From Symsagittifera roscoffensis (lineage: Eukaryota > Xenacoelomorpha > Acoela > Convolutidae), in NCBI RefSeq assembly GCF_963678635.1, contig NC_087064.1:55562338-55626337 (forward strand): DNA of 64,000 nt, written 5' to 3'. Under the pieces are notes generated by a model that had not been told where the DNA came from, did no database searches, and saw only the letters and a list, made by a program, of their open reading frames with translations. Below are positions 22,136-34,836 of this stretch, one piece after another; position 1 is the stretch's first letter; every line of letters starts with the position of its first letter. Position numbers and translations under genes: made by a program.

Positions 22136-22910
22136 GAATAAACAAACAACCACCATTTTTCTCAAAGTTTTATCCCATATATAATCAGGAACGAAAACAC
22201 TTGAAACCACTATCAGGAAACACGTATAAATTTCAATCAAACAAATTCACCAATATGATAAAGAGCAAAACAAACAACATCTTTTTATGTCTGACCTTGA
22301 ATTCAGACCAATTCATAAATTTTTCCGAGTAACAATTTAATCTATTAAATACATGAAAGTTTCAAACTCTGACAGAATTTCTTTATATATATATATAACA
22401 ATTCCCCATATATAATCAAATGCCATTAGATGAAAAATTACGAGGATAAACACAATTCGTTGTTGGAAATCAAAAATACGAATTTAACAGATTATTCTAT
22501 GGAACTTTTATAGGACCAGCAGCATTTTCAGCATTTGTGAGTAAATTTTTTAGACCGTTAACACTTAATAAAAATGCAATTACATATTTAGACGATGTTT
22601 TTATGCAATCACAAACCAAAGACGAAATGTTTACTTTCTTAGAAAAACATCATCAGATACTCCTACAAGAAAACATGAAAGCACCCCAGGTAAATCACAC
22701 TTTTTCCCAACACGAGTAAATTTCCTTGGACATTTAATAGAAAGAAACACTATAACTCCATTAAATTCTCGTATAGACGCAATCCAAAAACTTCAACCAC
22801 CTTCAAATAAGAAAAAAATACAAGAATTTTTTGGAATGTTGAATTTCTTAAGTAAATACGTATACAAAATGCAGCTATACTTCAGAACCTTTTACAACAT
22901 CCTTAGACAA
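22136..22910 (+). pseudogene. pol: RT array unit 5 (short form)
   Basis: The unit is 775 bp and very close to unit 4, which suggests recent local duplication. It has a 60-codon open segment at 22,537-22,719 containing YLDDVFMQS, then a one-base deletion. Confidence 0.7.
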
Positions 22911-23359
22911 GAATAAACAAACAACCACCATTTTTCTCAAAGTTTTATCCCATATATAATCAGGAACGAAAACACTTGAAACCACTATCAGGAAACACGT
23001 ATAACTTTCAATCAAACAAATTCGCCAATATGATAAAGAGCAAAACAAACAACATCTCTTTATGTCTGACCTTGAATTCAGACCAATTCACAAATTTTTC
23101 CGAGTAACAATTTAATCTATTAAATACATGAAAGTTTCAAACTCTGACAGAATTTTTTTATATATATATATAACAATTCCCCATATATAATCAAATGCCA
23201 TTAGATGAACAATCACGAGGATTAACACAATTTGTTGTTGGAAATCAAAAATACGAGTTTAACAGATTATTCTATGGAACTTTTATAGGACCAGCAGCAT
23301 TTTCAGCATTTGTTAGTAAATTTTATAGACCATTAATACCTAATAAAAATGCAATTACA
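22911..23359 (+). pseudogene. pol: RT array unit 6 (cut by start of copy D)
   Basis: This short-form unit stops within the codons for AIT of AITYLDD, exactly where TGAGGCGG of copy D begins. Its catalytic half is therefore absent. Confidence 0.75.
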
Positions 23360-24170
23360 TGAGGCGGATCAGGGCATTTTATTAATTGTACAATAACGAC
23401 TGATAAAAACAACACTTGTAGTTTTCCTTAAGCAGCTGTAAAGTAAATAACATCTTGAAAAAACATTTACTAAAAAAAATACAAAAATTAGTTAGTATAA
23501 ATTATAATTTGTTAGTATTATAACTCATCACATCATCCCAGCTTCATCACTTAAAATATAACAGCGAATTTCGAAATTTAACAATCTTCAAAACTAACAC
23601 CTAACCTTAACGCTCTAAATTTAAACTATTAAGGCTTATTAAATTAATTTCATTTAAATAACAGATCATAAAGGCTTCCCTTGAATCTTTAATTTAGTTT
23701 ATATCTTAAATTTTAATTTTCTAAATATTTAAATCTCTGATCATCAAGGCCTATCCTTGGATCAAATAGAACAATTTTGTTTTCGCCCTCCCCTTTTACG
23801 TAGTGCCTAACGACCACAAACGTCGATTCACTACCCAACCGTTATCAAAAGACCCAAATTTAACAGAAATTTTTCGAAAAACTAACCATTTTAATTAAGC
23901 TAAACAGTGAAGAACTTCGGTTACTCATTCTTCACTTGATCCCATTCCTCTTAGATAACCCAGGCTAAAATCTTTGAAGTTAGTAAGTCATAAAATATTA
24001 TCTAACGAACTACTTGCGTTCTAATTACACCTGAACCCTGTGGATTGACTTGCTATTCTCCAACCCTTGATCACAAATAATAACCAGTTAAGTAAGATTA
24101 AGTAGGTCAAATCTTAACTTAGAATTAGTCACCAGAAAGTACAAATCATTCTTCGGAATCGATATACGCT
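23360..24170 (+). repeat. LTR/leader-like 5' region, copy D
   Basis: It matches 11,860-12,665 from its first base, TGAGGCGGATCAGGG. It abuts RT unit 6 directly. The second GATCATCAAGG stem-loop is intact (about 23,737-23,761); the first has lost pairs. Confidence 0.5.
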
Positions 24171-24456
24171 TTCTCTCCATATCATATATACGACCTAAAT
24201 TAAGCTAACCACAAAAAATCGTAAGAACTAATAGTTCAAGGCTTTGGAATCATTAATCCAGATTGTGCATCCATCAACCTAAACCTTATATCAAGATGTA
24301 ATTTAGGAAACAAACAAACAATCATAATACATAATTTTAATTAATTAACGACGAGAAGTACGATCTCGTAATCACACCACACAAACAGAAGGATATATAA
24401 AAATAAAAAGACAAACAGGAAGAAAAAAGATAATAAACAAACAAAATCATATTATA

Positions 24457-24738
24457 TTGGAAAGATTCTCAAAACAAAAAAACGCAGTCTCGGAATCAGA
24501 AACAGCGGCAATACGCGAACTTCATAATTTAGAAGACTCAAGAAATAAAAATCACCAAATAGACGATCGGTTATATTTCACAGATTCAGAAACCACATCA
24601 AAATCATCAGTAAAGGGCAAACGGAGAAAAAGTTGCTACACGAACAAACCATTACGTTTGTATAATTGGAATCAACCAATAAGACACATTGAAAACTTTA
24701 CAATAACAGTAATACAACACAAAGATGATCCAAAATGA
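24457..24738 (+). CDS. Small 5' ORF 'a', copy D
   Basis: The 93 intact codons are nearly identical to copy C (KGKRRKSC in place of KGKRKKSC). Its end overlaps ORF b by 14 nt. The function is unknown. Confidence 0.5.
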   Translation: MERFSKQKNAVSESETAAIRELHNLEDSRNKNHQIDDRLYFTDSETTSKSSVKGKRRKSCYTNKPLRLYNWNQPIRHIENFTITVIQHKDDPK

Positions 24739-25108
24739 AGATAACTCAGAAAACTCAGTACTTTCACTTTTAATATCACCACGATCTGAACCTCGCGGAA
24801 AAATAGAATTTTGTAAAAACTTAATTGCAAACTTATTTGAAAAAGGAGAAAGTCCATGTACAAAAGAATTTCCAGAAGTAAAAAAAACTTCTCGATCACT
24901 ATCTCGAAGGTATATGTAGTCTCACATCACACTTTGGAATCTACACAATAGAAATCATATCACCAAATGCATCTCATAACAGATATCTCATTCATATTGA
25001 CGCTGTATATATTGAATTCTCAAAAGCTTTTACACAATACATCAAAATCATACAACACCAAAACTCACAAAGACCAAACTCGATATTTACAAATGACGTA
25101 TTCTAACT
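24725..25108 (+). pseudogene. Small ORF 'b', copy D (frame break at the A-run)
   Basis: It is homologous to 7,462-7,845. The A-run at about 24,880-24,887 is two bases shorter than in B, so the frame ends after 64 codons at 24,919. The remaining sequence is B-like in another frame. Confidence 0.5.
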
Positions 25109-25139
25109 TATCTATAGCTCTATATATTTATATTAGATT

Positions 25140-26050
25140 TGGATGAACCCCAAAGCAATTCATCTACTCAAACATCTCGGCATACAAGTGTACGACAGTA
25201 AATACACATATTTCCAAAAGTTTTAAATGCAGTTCGAGAAAACCTAACAAATGGTGAAATAACACAAAATGTTAAACACGACTCACAAAAAATCTTAGCA
25301 TGGTTCATAATCGATTATTTTATTCACAATAGTGATCTTATTGAACAAGCAAGAAAACTTTTTTGACCACAAACTACAGATTACAATATGGTCTTATAAA
25401 ATATTTATCAAAATACCAAAAATACAAAATACCAAATATCTCACCTGTTCAGCCAAATCCAAAACTAAAAAATCCAACGTTACAACAAACAATCATACAA
25501 TCCACAGTTAAACCCTCTGTTGCACAAAAATATTCACAGTTGGATTACTAAACATTTCGACCCGTAACAAAGCCATCATACAAACAACACAGAAATAATT
25601 TTGCAGAACACCATTACAACTATGTCAACGGACCAAAAACGACAAAAACTAAAATAAATACTCAAATATTTACACAAATTCAAACTTTACCACAACCAAT
25701 CTTGATTTCAGTAAATTTTCATGATCAACCACGATCCTCGCAAGAACAAGATGGAAACGACCCATTTTTCAACAACGTAAAAACAAGGCAAATAAAGACA
25801 ATACAAAAATCAACTTCATCATTACGCACAAAATTTTTTTCCATCAGACGATGAAGAATACTATAATCAGAATCATCAACGATGTTCCTCGAACCAAAGA
25901 CCTCGTTCTTACAGTATTGATCAACCAGATATTTTCGAACCAGTTACACGAAATGAACAAATAGGACAGCCTAGAACTAACCCAACACCTCAAAATCATA
26001 AACTTCAACAACAAAATCCAATTAAAACACATTCATATCAACCAACTCAG
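25140..26050 (+). pseudogene. gag: Gag linker region, copy D
   Basis: A degraded Asn/Gln/Pro-rich stretch is homologous to 13,630-14,590. It has an additional deletion near 25,385 and a 62-codon open piece at 25,363-25,551. Confidence 0.35.
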
Positions 26051-26099
26051 ATGCAAAATGAAATCCCATTACCATTTTTGTACATTAACACGATATAAC

Positions 26100-26785
26100 A
26101 AAAAGCCAACTAACAAATGTTTCTCAAATGCCACAAAGCGCAGAATCCCTACAAATGACCCTGAATCCATATCTAATGGTTGGATCATCAATAACATCAA
26201 ATAAACCACTCATGGTATTCACAGACACAGACCCTGAACACTCTGTATTACCTTAACGCAGTCAGAGCAAATTTAATTTTAAAATAGGACCTGAACCAGT
26301 AAACACACCACTCCATGAAAAATGAATACATAGACGCACAGTTGTAATCCAAACTACCCTTGAAGGCGCAGCTTTAAAATGGTTTTCAATTTTACCTATA
26401 GAAATAAAATCACATTGGAAAATATTCACACAAGAATTCTCAAAAATATTTGAATCAGAAAGAAAAAACAACATCAAAGAGTTTTATGCAATGAAATTCG
26501 TAGACTACCCAATGAAACAAAAAAACAACTGGCAGTAAGAATGAAACACTTGTCCAAAAAGCATATTCACTTAATACTCATGATTATAAAAACACAAAGA
26601 TGACAGAAATCGTAATTGTGACTCTAACACCTCAATTACGAAAAATAGCAATCAAAAAGAGAGCATCACATCCTTCCTCAATCCGAGAACCAGATTTAGA
26701 TTTTAGGAAACTATTAGATAAAGTAGAACAAGCAGAAATTACTACGAAATTGGAAGAAACGGAAAATTTAAAACTACGATAAAAA
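26100..26785 (+). pseudogene. gag: Gag capsid-like region, copy D
   Basis: The region encodes KPLMVFTDTDPEHSV, LKWFSILPIEIKS and KMTEIV...RKIAIKKRAS. LKW is in frame here, where B and C have a stop. Frame breaks near 26,255 and 26,545 remain. Confidence 0.6.
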
Positions 26786-26805
26786 ACAACATCCAGGCCA
26801 CTACT

Positions 26806-27470
26806 TTGCACATAAACAATATCAACGACTCTGATACTGATTTATTAGAAAAAATCACCAAAAATTTGAATATTTACGAGAAAAATCCAACTTTCAAAGG
26901 CAAACCATCATTCAAAAAATGGTGTAATTTTTGTCGACGAAACGGACACAGTATCGCTCATTGCAAACAAAAACAACAAGATAACTAAAATAAACCTCAA
27001 AAACATAGAGAACCCAACAAATCATCAATACATGAAGAAAGATCAAAGTTTACCCAACAAAAGCATTCGTAGCAATAATAGTTCAGGCAAACCCCTTCCA
27101 AATAACTCCAACTACTCTAGACAACAATCACCTTATTTTACAAATTATAGAGGACGATCACCATACCAAAGAAATTCAAAGAATTTCTCCTCACAAAAAA
27201 GGTATAGTCGATCACATAGTCGAAATAGTCAATATCAAAATAACTATTCAAGATCAATTTCAAATCAACACAGATTTAACGACAGATCTCATTCAAATTC
27301 AAGGAATCGAAATTTTTCAAATAACAGATCTAGAAACTCTTCATACAATCGACATAGAAATTATTCTAACAATCGGAATAGAAACTATTCAAACAATCAC
27401 AACGCTAGCTATCAAATTAATCGATCACGTGATTATTCGAACAAGAGATCGAAAATATAATAATTATCAA
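26806..27470 (+). pseudogene. gag: Gag nucleocapsid, first copy in element D
   Basis: An intact CX2CX4HX4C knuckle, CNFCRRNGHSIAHC, lies at 26,923-26,964 inside a 60-codon frame (26,806-26,988). After a stop, a 142-codon Asn/Arg/Ser-rich frame (27,032-27,460) follows. It is the best preserved zinc knuckle in the window and is cut by X downstream. Confidence 0.75.
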
Positions 27471-27512
27471 ATATAAAAATAAATATATAAATTTAAAAAT
27501 ATAATAATTATC

Positions 27513-28320
27513 AACAAGGCCGCTTTAGACTTTGTTTTTTGAACGAGTGTTTTTGAGCGAGAGCTAATCTTAGCACAAAAGGTCGCTTGAGATCTCATGG
27601 CTCTGCTAAAATTGAAACATTTTTCGGAGGCCGCTGAAAGGAAAAAGAAAAAAGAAAAAAAATAGAAAAAACGGAAGCAGCGAGTGAGATTACAAACAAA
27701 AGCTAGACGCTTTAGACTGAAACAAGAGTCTCTAGAAAAATAAAAACAATATTTAAACAATGAGAGGTAAATTGAAATATGACGGCCCATGCAAACATTT
27801 TTCAATTCAAAAGAGGGTGGAAAACCACTGAGTAGTTGACTGACTGAATTCCTTCTCCAGAATAGCTTACAACTTGGGAGAAAGACACGTTTCATTTTTT
27901 TAATTAAATTGTCTATTGATGATACACAAGGCTTAAAATATACCCTTGCTTCATAAAAATTGGCTTTAGAGTGTTATCAAATGATGATTTTGGAAACAAC
28001 AGCTGCGATATTTTTTGCTGAAAGTACAGCTTTCGCATCGGGCTAAGTCGGAATAGTAAGTCTTTTGGAAAAAACCGTAACTTTTTTGACTTTTCACCAA
28101 TTGAGTGAGTACAAATCTGTGAAAATATGGTTTGAAAAATTTGTGTTATTTCCATGAAAACCTGCAATACAATCAGTCATCGCAATCTGCAATTATTTTG
28201 GTCGCGCTCACAGAATACAACGATAATATTAGTAATTCTATGCAAGGAACTATTGAAAACGACTAAACTTTCCATTGTCGTAAGCTACAGGACGCAGATA
28301 CATGAACCAATCAATTAGCC
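27513..28320. other. Foreign segment X, copy D (808 bp)
   Basis: It has the same boundaries as in B and C, and sits between the nucleocapsid region and its duplicate starting at 28,321. Confidence 0.6.
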
Positions 28321-28860
28321 GACAATACGGACACAGTATCGCTGATTGCAGACAAACAATAAGATAACAAAATGAAACCAAAAAAAAACATAGAGAACCC
28401 GACAAATCTTTTCATCAATACATAGAGAAAGATCAAAATTTAAACAATTAAACCATTCATAGCAATAATAATTCAGTTAAACCCTTCCAAATAACTCCAA
28501 CTACTCTAGACAACAATCACCTTATAATACAATTTATAGAGGACGATCACCATACCAAAAAAGTTCACGGAATTTCTCACAAAATAGGTATCGTCGATCA
28601 CATAGTTGAAATAGTCAATATCAAAATACCTATTCAATATCAAATTCAAATCAACACAAATTCAACGACAGATCTCATTCAAATTCTAGGAATTGAGTTT
28701 ATTCAAATAACAGATCTAGAAATTTTTCATACAGTCGATATAGAAATTATTCTAACGATCGGAAAAGAAACTATTCAAACAATCGAAACTCTAGATATCA
28801 AAATAGTCGATCACGCGATTATTCAAACAACAGACCAAAATATAATAATTATCAAAATAG
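28321..28860 (+). pseudogene. gag: Gag nucleocapsid, duplicated copy after X in element D
   Basis: It starts in the second half of the zinc knuckle and repeats the Asn/Arg/Ser-rich tail in broken frames, as in C at 16,842-17,360. Confidence 0.6.
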
Positions 28861-29400
28861 ATCACGCGATAATTCACAGAACAGAAGCTCAAGCTATAGC
28901 AATAGACAAAGAAACTACTTTGAATCACCACATAGGAATAACACACTTTATCAAAAATCACAACAAAATTATAGGAGTAATATACCTAAACATCAAGGAC
29001 AAATCAATCAAGTACAATCAACTGAAGAAACTCAAGCAGACCCCATCCCCCAGTATTGACAATAACGAAACAACAGAATTGCAATTAAACAACATCACTC
29101 GCGAGTTCACAGATAGCGAAAGTGATACAGAAAACATAACTTCCTTTAACATGATAAATGTTGAAACTGACTTATGAGTCTATTAGTAATGAACAACCGA
29201 TATATTCACATGTATATCAAAAGCATGACCGATTTCTTTTGAACTATTATACAAGACCAGTGTCAAACAGCACAAAAGAAAAAAGAGAAAAATTAGCAGG
29301 AGAAATGAAAGAACCACAGAAAGTTAAAGCACAAATAACATTTATCAAAACATACCTAAAGAAACACATTTAAGAAAACATATGGACATTTCCACTTCTT
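28861..29400 (+). pseudogene. Gag-protease linker, copy D
   Basis: Open segments at 28,920-29,177 and 29,158-29,373 encode the acidic TDSESDTENITSFN stretch and the Lys-rich sequence before the protease. They are separated by a one-base shift. Confidence 0.4.
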
Positions 29401-29429
29401 TAAGGAAGTCCAAAATCAAAGCAATTGCA

Positions 29430-29816
29430 CACACCAAACCTTGAAATATTTTTTTAAATCGATTCTGGAGCAGAATCAAATATTATAAACATTCCCACTT
29501 GGAATGAAATCGAAATTCTACATCCAAAACTGATACCCTTCAAAACAACAAAAAGACTAGCAACCGCAAAAGGATCTACCTGAACCAACTACGGAAAAAT
29601 ACAACTCTTCCTTGTTCCCACTCAAAAAATGGAACAAAAACAAACTCATGAGCAAACCATTCAAACAAACCTTCCATATCACTGATATAAAACACAATAT
29701 CATTGGAATACCATTTATCACTAAATATATTCCCACAATAAACATCTTAAATAGTAAAATTCATTTAAAAGACAAGTACACTAGAATGAAAAACACCTTT
29801 TTGAAATTTTTGCAAA
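29430..29816 (+). pseudogene. pol: Retroviral-type aspartic protease, copy D
   Basis: IDSGAESNI begins at 29,458 and HNIIGIPFITKY about 80 codons on. The TAA immediately upstream of the motif and a stop in the flap region (TGA before PTTEK-like codons near 29,582) inactivate it. Confidence 0.7.
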
Positions 29817-30360
29817 GAATAAACAAACAACCACCATTTTTCTCAAAATTTTACCCCATATACAATCAGGAACGAAAACACCTGAAACCACTATCAGGAA
29901 ACATGTATAACTTTTCAATCAAACAAATTCACCAATATGATAAAGAGCAAAACAAACAACATCTCTTTATGTCTGACCTTGAATTCAGACCAATTCACAA
30001 ATTTTTCCGAGGAACACTTTAATCTATTAAATACATGAAAGGCTCAAACTGTGGCAGAATTTCTTTACATAACCAATGTTTACTGTCTTAGAAAAATATC
30101 ATCAGATACTGCTACAAGAAAACATGAAAGCAGCCCCAGATAAATCACACTTTTTCCTAACACGAGTAAAATTCCTTGGACATATTATATAAAGAAACAC
30201 TATAACTCCATTAAATTCTCGTATAGACGCAATCCAAAAAATTCAACCACCTTCAAATAGGAAAAAAATACAAGAATTTTTTGGACTGTTGAACTTCTTA
30301 AGTAAATACATATACAAAATGCAGCTATACTTAAGACCCTTTTACAACATCCTTAGACAA
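29817..30360 (+). pseudogene. pol: RT array unit 7 (544 bp, extra deletion)
   Basis: The linker is intact (continuing the frame at 29,612-30,022), but a larger deletion at about 30,070 joins it to the region after YLDD. The catalytic Asp pair is gone. The thumb region remains. Confidence 0.7.
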
Positions 30361-31854
30361 GAATAAACAAACAACCAACATTTTTCTCAAAATTTTACCC
30401 CATATTTAATCAGGAACGAAAACACCTGAAACCACTATCAGGAAACATGTATAACTTTTCAATCAAACAAATTCACCAATTTGATGAAGAGCAAAACAAG
30501 CAACATCTCTTTATGTCTGACCTTGAATTCAGATCAATTCACAAATTTTTCCGAGTAACAATTTAATCTATTAAAAACATGAAAGGCTCAAACTCTGACA
30601 GAATTTCTTTACATATATATAACAATTCCCCATATAAAATAACCTTACCAGTAGAAATCTTAGGTTATTGCGAAACTAACGCGACAATTTCTCCCACAAA
30701 AAATAGTGTATAAAGTAAACAGTATTTTACAACTCTTAGACATATGTCAATCAACAATTCTTGATGAAGACTTGTCAATTAATAATGTTTTAAGCAATGA
30801 AAAACATAATACATATTAATTCTCGAAAACACCCTATTTCAAACCAACATTTCAATTTTCAAATTAATCGACAGAACAGCAAAATTTTTTAACAATGTTA
30901 ATTTTCAACACTCTCAGATAACACAAAAAAAATTCGAGCAACTAGCTGACCTATTTTCAAAATACCCCAAAGCTTACGCAACATCAAAGTTTGATGTTGG
31001 AAAAATAAATTCACCATTACATTTACCCTTAAAATCTGACGTAGTTTTCAAAAAAAGAACGAACAAGTAAAGTCCCAATTCACTTGCAAGATAAAGTTAA
31101 CAGACTACTTGAAATAGTAGAAAAATATGAAATCACTTCTCCAGTAAATAAAGTAGAACAGCCTAAAGGTAACACATTTATAAACCCCGTTATCATCTTA
31201 CCGAAAAGAGAATCATTAGAAATTGTTCTAGATGCAAAATATTTTAATGCATTCTTTGATAAATCTAAAAGTAATTGGCCTATTGAACCAATTCATGTAA
31301 ATCTCACAAAAATAAACGGTTAATACTTTACAACAGCAGATATGAATAGTGCATATAATCAAATGCCATTAGATGAACAATCACGAGGATTAACACAATT
31401 CGTTGTTGGAAATCAACAAAACGAATTTAACAGATTATTCTATGGAATTTTCATAGGACCAGCAGCATTTTCAGCATTTTCGAGTAAATTTTTTAGACCA
31501 TTAATACTTAATAAAAATACAATTACATATTTAGACGATGTTTTTATGCAATCACAAACCAAAGACGAAATGTTTACTGTCTTAGAAAAATATCATCAGA
31601 TACTGCTACAAGAAAACATGAAAGCAGCCCCAGATAAATCACACTTTTTCCCAACACGAGTAAACTACCTTGGACATATTATAGAAAGAAACACTATAAC
31701 TCCATTAAATTCTCGTATAGACGCAATCCAAAAAATTCAACCACCTTCAAATAGGAAAAAAATACAAGAATTTTTTGGACTGTTGAACTTCTTAAGTAAA
31801 TACATATACAAAATGCAGCTATACTTAAGACCCTTTTACAACATCCTTAGACAA
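30361..31854 (+). pseudogene. pol: RT array unit 8 (long form)
   Basis: The unit is 1,494 bp. Fingers are open at 31,084-31,323, then TAA. Palm and thumb are open for 172 codons (31,342-31,860) with YLDDVFMQS, ending ILRQE-TAA. Confidence 0.8.
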
Positions 31855-33346
31855 GAATAAACAAACAACCAACATTTTTGTCAAAATTTTACCCCATATT
31901 TAATCAGGAACGAAAACACCTGAAACCACTATCAGGAAACATGTATAACTTTTCAATCAAACAAATTCACCAATTTGATGAAGAGCAAAACAAGCAACAT
32001 CTCTTTATGTCTGACCTTGAATTCAGATCAATTCACAAATTTTTCCGAGTAACAATTTAATCTATAAAAAACATGAAAGTCTCAAACTCTGACAGAATTT
32101 CTTTACATATATATAACAATTCCCCATATAAAATAACCTTACCACTAGATTTCTTAGGTTATTGCGAAACTAACGCGACAATTTCTCCCACAAAAAATAG
32201 TGTAAAGAGTAAACAGTATTTTACAACTCTTAGACATATGTCAATCAACAATTCTTGATAAAGATTTTTCATTTAATAATATTTTAAGCAAAAAAAAACG
32301 AAGTACAGATTATTTCACAAAGACACCCTAGTTCAAACCAACATTTCAAATTTCAAAAAACACGAAAGAACAGCAAAATTTCGAACAATGTTTATTTTTC
32401 AACACTCTCAGATAACACAAGAAGAATTCGAATAATTAACTGACATATTATTTAAATATCCAAAAGTTACGCACCATCAAAATTTGGTGTTGAAAAAGTA
32501 AATTCACCATTACATTTACCCCTAAAACCTGACGCAGTTTTCAAAAAACAACGAGCAAGTAAAGTCCCAATTCACTTGCAAGATAAAGTTAACAGACTAC
32601 TTGAAATAGTAGAAAAATATGAAATCACTTCTTCAGTAAATAAAGAAGAACAGCCTAAAGGTAACACATTTATAAACCCCGTTATCATCTTACCGATAAG
32701 ACAATCATTAGAAATCGTTCTAGATGCAAAATATTTTAATGCATTCTTTGATAAATCTAAAAGTAATTGGCCTATTGAACCAATTCAACTAAATCTCACA
32801 AAAATAAATGGTTAATACTTTACAACAGCAGATATGAATAGTGCATATAATCAAATGCCATTAGATGAACAATCACGAGGATTAACACAATTCGTTGTTC
32901 GAAATCAACAAAACGAATTTAACAGATTATTCTATGGAATTTTCATAGGACCAGCAGCATTTTCAGCATTTTCGAGTAAATTTTTTAGACCATTAATACT
33001 TAATAAAAATACAATTACATATTTAGACGATGTTTTTATGCAATCACAAACCAAAGACGAAATGTTTACTGTCTTAGAAAAATATCATCAGATACTGCTA
33101 CAAGAAAACATGAAAGCAGCCCCAGATAAATCACACTTTTTCCCAACACGAGTAAACTTCCTTGGACATATTATAGAAAGAAACACTATAACTCCATTAA
33201 ATTCTCGTATAGACGCAATCCAAAAACTTCAACCAACTTCAAATAAGAAAAAAATACAAGAATTTTTTGGAATGTTGAACATCTTAAGTAAATTCGTATA
33301 CAAAGTGCAGCTATACTTAAGACCCTTTTACAACATCCTTAGACAA
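31855..33346 (+). pseudogene. pol: RT array unit 9 (long form)
   Basis: The unit is 1,492 bp and closely similar to unit 8. Fingers are open at 32,576-32,815 and palm/thumb at 32,834-33,352. It shares the TAA at the fingers-palm join with units 3 and 8. Confidence 0.8.
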
Positions 33347-34117
33347 GAATAAACAAACAACCACCATTTTTCTCAAAGTTTTCCCCCATATATAATCAGG
33401 AACGAAAACACCAGAAACCACTATCAGGAAACACGTATAACTTTTCAATCAAACAAATTCACCAATATGATAAAGAGCAAAACAAACAACATCTTTTTAT
33501 GTCTGACCTTGAATTCAGACCAAATCACAAATTTTTCCGAGTAACAATTTAATCTATTAAATACATGAAAGTTTCAAACTCTGACAGAATTTTTTTTACA
33601 TATAACAATTCCCCATATATAATCAAATGCCATTAGATGAACGATCACGAGGATTAACACAATTCATTGATGGAAATCAACAATACGATTTTAACAGATT
33701 CTTCTATGGAAGTTTCATAGGACCAGCAGCATTTTCAGCATTTGTGAGTAAAATTTTTAGACCATTAATACTTAATAAAAATGCAATTACATATTTAGAC
33801 GATGTTTTTATGCAATCACAAACCAAAGACGAAATGTTTACTGTCTTAGAAAAACATCATCAGATACTGCTACAAGAAAATATGAAAGCAGCCCCAGATA
33901 AATCACACTTTTTCCTAACACGAGTAAAATTCCTCGGACATATTATAGAAAGAAACACCATAACTCCATTAAATTCTCGTATAGACGCAATCCAAAAATT
34001 TCAACCACCTGCAAATAAGAAAAAAATACAAGAATTTCTTGGAATGTTGAACTTCTTAAGGAAATACGTACACAAAATGCAGCTATACTTAAGACCCTTT
34101 TGCAACATCCTTAGACA
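33347..34117 (+). pseudogene. pol: RT array unit 10 (short form, continues into RNase H)
   Basis: This is the only unit whose RT runs on into the genuine downstream sequence (ILRQPNNFEW). The palm is open from the Met at 33,627, with YLDDVFMQS and LGHIIERNTITPL, in one 222-codon frame that enters RNase H. The fingers are missing. Confidence 0.8.
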
Positions 34118-34691
34118 GCCAAATAATTTCGAATGGACAACAGAACATCAAACGCGATTCGAAGAGATAAAAACTCTTCTCAACGAGCAATTATTGGACA
34201 CTATTCTAAATCCCGATCAATCATTTTATGCTATGTGCGACGCCTCCAATTTTAGCATCGGCGCAGCATTACAATCTCACAATGGAACAAATTAAATGAA
34301 TCTCATTTCAGCAAATTTTAGACTATTCACACAAGCTGAACTCAGACTATCTACCCTTTTGAGAGAATGCACAGCTATAATATATACACTTACAGAATAT
34401 GAATTTTTAATACTTGTATCTAAACAACCAACAGTTTTATTCACAGATCATAAACCAATTATTTTTCTCTTTACTCAAAAATCAAACACAAACTACAGAG
34501 TTTACAGATTTCAACTTATTTTAATGAAAGTTCTAAACCTTTATATAATTTGGACAGCAGGAAAAAATCTTGCACTACCCGACAATCTCAGCAGAAAAAC
34601 ACCACCTGAATTAAGGACACAAAAAACAACAGTTGAAATACCACAAAATATAAAATTTTTCCTCGCAAAAGACGAAACATTGCCAAGATAA
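34118..34691 (+). pseudogene. pol: RNase H domain, copy D
   Basis: The frame of unit 10 continues through one TAA (34,293-34,295). The Ty3/gypsy RNase H landmarks are in order: AMCDASNFSIGAAL (first Asp), LRECTAIIYTLTEYEF (Glu), VLFTDHKPI (Asp), and an IIWTAGKNLALPDNLSR ending that resembles the ADALSR motif. The domain would degrade the RNA strand of RNA-DNA hybrids during reverse transcription. Confidence 0.85.
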
Positions 34692-34836
34692 CAATGCAAG
34701 TTTGCAGTAAAAACTGATGTAGAACAGTCAAAAATAAACAATCTACAACAATTTCTACTATTCTAGATTGCCAAAACAATCACTACGAAGTAGATTTACT
34801 AGGAACATCTATATTTAAACCAATACCATACTCTTC

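Noticed and set aside
18321-34117. CRISPR-like or bacterial retron/DRT interpretation of the repeated RT units
   Set aside because: Repeat size, Ty3/gypsy RT motifs, linked RNase H/integrase and eukaryotic context rule it out.
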